NCBI GenBank assembly: GCA_031269165.1 | Contig: JAISZQ010000043.1 | Location: 1-15,489 of the forward strand | Length of the DNA: 15,489 nt | DNA from: Spirochaetaceae bacterium | Lineage (GTDB): Bacteria > Spirochaetota > Spirochaetia > Treponematales > Breznakiellaceae | Direction of reading: 5' to 3' | In this document: piece after piece, positions 12,979-15,489 of the stretch | How positions within the stretch are numbered: the stretch's first letter is position 1 | How the letters are laid out: each line of letters begins with the position of its first letter | Notes under the pieces: generated by a model | Databases searched by the model: none | Told to the model about the DNA's origin: nothing | Seen by the model: only the letters and a program-made list of their open reading frames with translations | Translations under genes and position numbers: made by a program

Positions 12979-13007
12979 CTGGATTGCTTCGCTTCGCTCG
13001 CAATGAC
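12979..13007. repeat. Palindromic repeat, right half only
   Basis: CTGGATTGCTTCGCTTCGCTCGCAATGAC, an isolated right arm about 50 bp after the glycosyltransferase stop. A second GCAATGAC follows at 13041. The left arm is absent, and CACTGG precedes it instead. Confidence 0.75.
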
Positions 13008-13058
13008 GGGGCTAGGTAGCCCCCGATGGCGGGGTCGTCCGCAATGACGCGGCGGGTT

Positions 13059-13094
13059 GTCATTGCGAGCCGCGAAGCGGCGAAGCAATCCAGC
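13059..13094. repeat. Palindromic repeat, left half only
   Basis: GTCATTGCGAGCCGCGAAGC, GGCGAAGCAATCCAG with no right arm. It runs through about 45 unremarkable bases into the second repeat family at 13140. The whole 12930-13264 gap holds only repeats. Confidence 0.75.
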
Positions 13095-13139
13095 CGGGGA
13101 GGACATTCACACACGCTCAACGAGACGCAATCCTCCGCG

Positions 13140-13228
13140 GTGATCCGGGGGCGTTGCGGGGGTGGGAAACCTCCGCAGAGGGGGTAGCGTAAGACCGAAG
13201 GTCTGGAGCGAGGGGGAGACTTCCCCCT
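13140..13228. repeat. Second repeat family (GGGGGCGTTGCGGGGG), copy B
   Basis: Same order as copy A at 8185: GTGATCCGGGGGCGTTGCGGGGG, then CCGCAGAGGGGGTAGCGTAAGAC, GGAGCGAGGGGGAGACTTCCCCC. Two internal stems differ from A by paired changes (GACGCAAAGCGGCTGG versus GACCGAAGGTCTGG), so the hairpin is kept. It lies 36 bp downstream of the comEC stop in the same relation as copy A to lolC. Confidence 0.82.
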
Positions 13229-13264
13229 CATGAAATATTCTTAAGAGATCGACTATCCGTCCCA

Positions 13265-14767
13265 TCAGTCCAATCGTTCAATGAAAAACCTCTTTTTGAT
13301 GATAACGAGGCTTGCAATGATGAGTCCGGCGATCAGCGCGGCGTTTATGAGAAGCGCGGGGACGAGGGAGGCTTCAATCGGCGGCACCCGTCCGGCGGCA
13401 CCGGCGATCTTTTCCTGCACGACATAGAGGACGCCCATTCCCCAGTCGATGACCACCCGCAAAAAGGGAGGCGCGGCGGGAAAGAGCATCGCGCCGACCA
13501 TGAACACGGTTGCAAGCGGCCCCAGCAAAAGCCCGCAGAGGATCCCCACCGGCCGGATCGTGCCGAAAAACCCCGCAGTGACGGACATGGTTGCGATAAA
13601 CGCCGCGAGGGATGCGGCAAGAGATGTACCGATCACCGGCGGCAGATCCCGGCGCATGCAGTTGTACAGGGGCCCGCTCATCGTGAGGATGCCCGCCAAC
13701 GCGCCGTAGGAGAGGATGAAGGACAGGCTCGTCCCCGACTCCGGGCGGATCACGATTTGCAGCAGGAACGAAAGACAGAGCGTCGACAGCGGGTCTTTGG
13801 GCAACCCCAGAATGACGGCAGCCGCGCCGAGGAAGTACATGAGGCCGGAACGTTCAAGCGAGGGCATCACGCCCGCCAGAAAGATATACCCGGCGATGAG
13901 CAGGGAACCAATCGCCGCCGACCACTTCAATCCGAGCGGCTTTTTCAACAGAAAGGCTATCACGGCGGAAATGATGGCGAGGTGCATCCCTGAAAGCGCA
14001 AGAATGTGGGAGACGCCCGCGTTCTGATACTGTTCGGCAAGCTCGCTGTCGAGGTTATCGCGGATGCCGATGAGCAGGGCCAGCGCGAAACCGCCCCATC
14101 GGTAGGGGGCAAAGACCTCCACACAGGCGACGCGAATGGCCGTCCGCAACCGGTCGAGCGTTGCAGGCGGCATTACCACGAACACGCCCTTTGCGATAAA
14201 GAGGCCGTTGTCTTCCGTGAAACGGCCGTCCACGAGAACCGTGCTCCCGCGCCCGAATTCCTTCACCCGGGGAATGGCCCCTTCCGGGAAAAGCACCGTC
14301 ACCGTGCCCCGTGCGCTGGTCCTCGCCGCACCCCGCACGCCCTGAAGGCTGCCGTCTGCCCATTGCAGGGACAATGCCGCCAAGCCCCGTCCGCTCCGGC
14401 TGACTCGCGGGTCGTCGAGCAACACGCCGGAGAGCGCGGTCACGCCGGGCTTCGCCTGCCCGACGAAAAACAGGGCCTTCTGGTCGGCGGCGATCCGGCG
14501 GACCCCGCCCGTCCAGAATCCGCACAGGGAGAACACGGCAAGGATCACCGCATACCGCGCCGCACGAGGCGCGGGTTCCCCGTTGGCCTTTGCAAAAAAC
14601 ACCGGGCCTGAGCAGAACGCCTTGCCTAACGCGGCGCACACGAGCCCCGCGCACACCATCACCGCAAACCACCCGCTGCCCGCCCACGGCACGACCCCGT
14701 AATACGCGGCACACGCCCCGACCGCTGCCGCCGTGAGCGGCTTCGTCTTATACACAAACTTTTCCAT
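13265..14767 (-). CDS. comEC: ComEC/Rec2 DNA-uptake channel, without metallo-beta-lactamase domain
   Basis: A 500-residue polytopic inner-membrane protein that forms the channel for single-stranded DNA entry in transformation. It begins with a few hydrophobic segments (about 10-55 and 72-90). A soluble OB-like region follows (about 105-200), then the Competence domain (about 222-490) with NAGVSHILALSGMHL (249-263), the family's signature, and about eight to ten membrane segments. The protein ends soon after the last segment (KKRFFIERLD). It therefore lacks the C-terminal metallo-beta-lactamase domain of longer ComEC proteins of about 700-800 residues; such short forms are common in spirochaetes. 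The start is ATG 14767, 9 nt after GGAG. No other competence gene lies in the window. Natural transformation is not well established in this group, so its present role is open. An upstream promoter was not clear. Confidence 0.9.
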   Translation of the reverse strand: MEKFVYKTKPLTAAAVGACAAYYGVVPWAGSGWFAVMVCAGLVCAALGKAFCSGPVFFAKANGEPAPRAARYAVILAVFSLCGFWTGGVRRIAADQKALFFVGQAKPGVTALSGVLLDDPRVSRSGRGLAALSLQWADGSLQGVRGAARTSARGTVTVLFPEGAIPRVKEFGRGSTVLVDGRFTEDNGLFIAKGVFVVMPPATLDRLRTAIRVACVEVFAPYRWGGFALALLIGIRDNLDSELAEQYQNAGVSHILALSGMHLAIISAVIAFLLKKPLGLKWSAAIGSLLIAGYIFLAGVMPSLERSGLMYFLGAAAVILGLPKDPLSTLCLSFLLQIVIRPESGTSLSFILSYGALAGILTMSGPLYNCMRRDLPPVIGTSLAASLAAFIATMSVTAGFFGTIRPVGILCGLLLGPLATVFMVGAMLFPAAPPFLRVVIDWGMGVLYVVQEKIAGAAGRVPPIEASLVPALLINAALIAGLIIASLVIIKKRFFIERLD

Positions 14768-14827
14768 AGGTTCTATCTCCGTACCCTATATAAGGCGTTG
14801 TCAGCCCGTATGCTTTAATCGGAGGCG

Positions 14828-14868
14828 AAAAAAAACCATTCGCGCGCTTTGCGCGAAGGGAAAATGGT
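14828..14868 (-). terminator. Intrinsic terminator reading toward comEC
   Basis: On the minus strand, ACCATTTTCCCTTCGCGC-AAAGC-GCGCGAATGG is followed by eight T. The stem pairs TTCGCGC with GCGCGAA and then CCAT with ATGG around a small bulge. It would end transcripts coming from the transposase side before they enter comEC. Confidence 0.6.
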
Positions 14869-14881
14869 AAAATGAAGGGTT

Positions 14882-14976
14882 GTCATTGCGAGCGTGTCGC
14901 TCGTAGGGCGGGCGAAGCAATCCGGGGGGAACGTTCATCGTCTGGATTGCTTCGCCGCTTCGCGTCTCGCAATGAC
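14882..14976. repeat. Palindromic repeat, full copy
   Basis: GTCATTGCGAGCGTGTCGCTCG, GGGCGAAGCAATCC, spacer, CTGGATTGCTTCGCCGCTTCGCGTCTCGCAATGAC without further inserts. It lies between comEC and the transposase. Confidence 0.88.
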
Positions 14977-15065
14977 GCGCACGCATTATTCCTTATTCCT
15001 CCTCCCGGCCGGGCTTTTCGGGGATACTGAGGCGGAAACGTTAAATCTATTTCAAGGAGTGACCA

Positions 15066-15229
15066 ATGACAAAGAAAAGAGTAAAGGCGGCGGCGTGAAC
15101 ATCGGTGAAGAGGCGGTGCTGGGGGAGCGTTGGCGGTGGCGTGAAGCTAGGAGCCTGTGGGACTTAAGGCTAAAAACATCAAAAATATTGGCAGGATCGC
15201 GTGTTAGGGCAATACGCCCTCGGGATTAA
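15066..15229 (+). other. Two overlapping short frames, possible gene remnant
   Basis: AAGGAG lies 6 nt before ATG 15066, an excellent start signal, yet the frame ends after ten codons (MTKKRVKAAA, TGA 15096-15098). A second frame starts at GTG 15095 (GTGA overlap) and runs 44 residues (VNIGEEAVLGERWRWREARS...) to 15229, without any family match. The good start followed by a quick stop suggests a gene whose body was lost or shifted, perhaps when the nearby insertion sequence arrived. A tiny leader peptide is the alternative. Neither is shown. Confidence 0.3.
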
Positions 15230-15278
15230 CCCCGTTTTTTGGGGAAAGGGCTGTTTTGCCCCAAATCACCCCTTTCCC
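15206..15278. other. Chain of hairpins beside the transposase gene
   Basis: AGGGC-AATAC-GCCCT (15206-15220), CCCC-GTTTTTT-GGGG (15230-15244) and GGGAAAGGG (15242-15250) pairing with CCCTTTCCC (15270-15278). The second and third share bases and so exclude each other. It lies in the 3' untranslated end of the insertion sequence, where stems often block or end transcription. Confidence 0.5.
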
Positions 15279-15285
15279 GCCCGCC

Positions 15286-15489
15286 TTAGCCTGGACAGGG
15301 CAGACGTCTCCCGCCCGTAAGACCGCATAACCGCTTTATGTTGTACGCAAGGCTCACCAGATCCCATTCCACCCCCACCCGCGCAAGCCCTCTCATCATG
15401 AACTGCCGGAACACAAGCGCCTGTTTTATGATCCCGAATACCGGCTCCACCGTCTCCTTCCGCTTCTTGTATATCTTTTTCCCTTCCGG
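15286..15489 (-). CDS. IS1182-like DDE transposase, C-terminal part (runs off right edge)
   Basis: The last 67 residues of a transposase; the rest lies beyond 15489. The block GKKIYKKRKETVEPVFGIIK, with the catalytic-region Glu in KETVEPVFG, is typical of IS1182/IS5-type DDE enzymes. It is followed by FRQFMMRGL, EWDLVSLAYNIKRL and a stop. The tail after KRL (CGLTGGRRLPCPG) is free. It reads on the minus strand, and the terminal inverted repeat of the element should lie to the left, between about 15150 and 15285. CTGTGGGACTTAAGG near 15159 is a possible end, but the other end is not visible for comparison. The visible part has no stop or frameshift, so activity cannot be judged. Confidence 0.85.
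   Translation of the reverse strand, partial: PEGKKIYKKRKETVEPVFGIIKQALVFRQFMMRGLARVGVEWDLVSLAYNIKRLCGLTGGRRLPCPG

Overview
The window looks like a piece of a spirochaete chromosome, most likely a Treponema-type host-associated bacterium with fairly high GC. The reasons are a signal-peptide beta-barrel protein of treponemal style ending in Phe, a ComEC without a C-terminal metallo-beta-lactamase domain, a LolD/LolC-type export pair, many small toxin-antitoxin-like pairs, and intergenic spaces filled with palindromic repeats built on GTCATTGCGAGC...CTGGATTGCTTCG...GCAATGAC. The genus is an inference; there is no rRNA or other marker gene here.

Positions 1-6830 hold a beta-glucoside utilisation locus read on the minus strand. 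In order of transcription direction it has a bgl-type PTS permease (6579 to 4635) with a BglG/LicT-type antiterminator target (RAT) in its leader, an outer-membrane barrel protein (3834 to 2449), and a 6-phospho-beta-glucosidase (1205 to beyond the left edge). A two-gene toxin-antitoxin-like pair sits on the opposite strand in each gap: an unrecognised antitoxin plus YafQ toxin (4031-4606), and a small ORF plus GNAT acetyltransferase (1429-2168). The PTS gene is out of frame at a run of 11 G (coding strand) between its IIB and IIC domains. With 10 or 13 G it would encode an intact IIBCA permease, so the run is a candidate phase-variation switch.

Positions 6830-8300 are mostly repeats around one small membrane/coiled-coil gene (7788 to 7408). 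A composite repeat occurs twice (6819-6956 and 7818-7944), and in each case its end forms the -35 box of the downstream gene. Positions 8304-10303 carry a lolD-lolC-like ABC exporter operon (minus strand) with a sigma70-type promoter. Positions 10380-10920 are repeats, followed by a BrnT-like toxin and ribbon-helix-helix antitoxin pair (11006-11497) lying between two nearly identical ~81-bp direct repeats. Then come a family-4 glycosyltransferase (11826-12929, with a possible 29-codon leader ORF), more repeats, comEC (14767 to 13265), and the C-terminal end of an IS1182-like transposase at the right edge.

A recurring feature is the leaderless promoter: at four loci (4031, 7788, 11006, 11740) a -10 hexamer lies 6-7 nt before the ATG, three of them with a -35 box at exactly 17 nt. 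No tRNA, rRNA or CRISPR array was seen.
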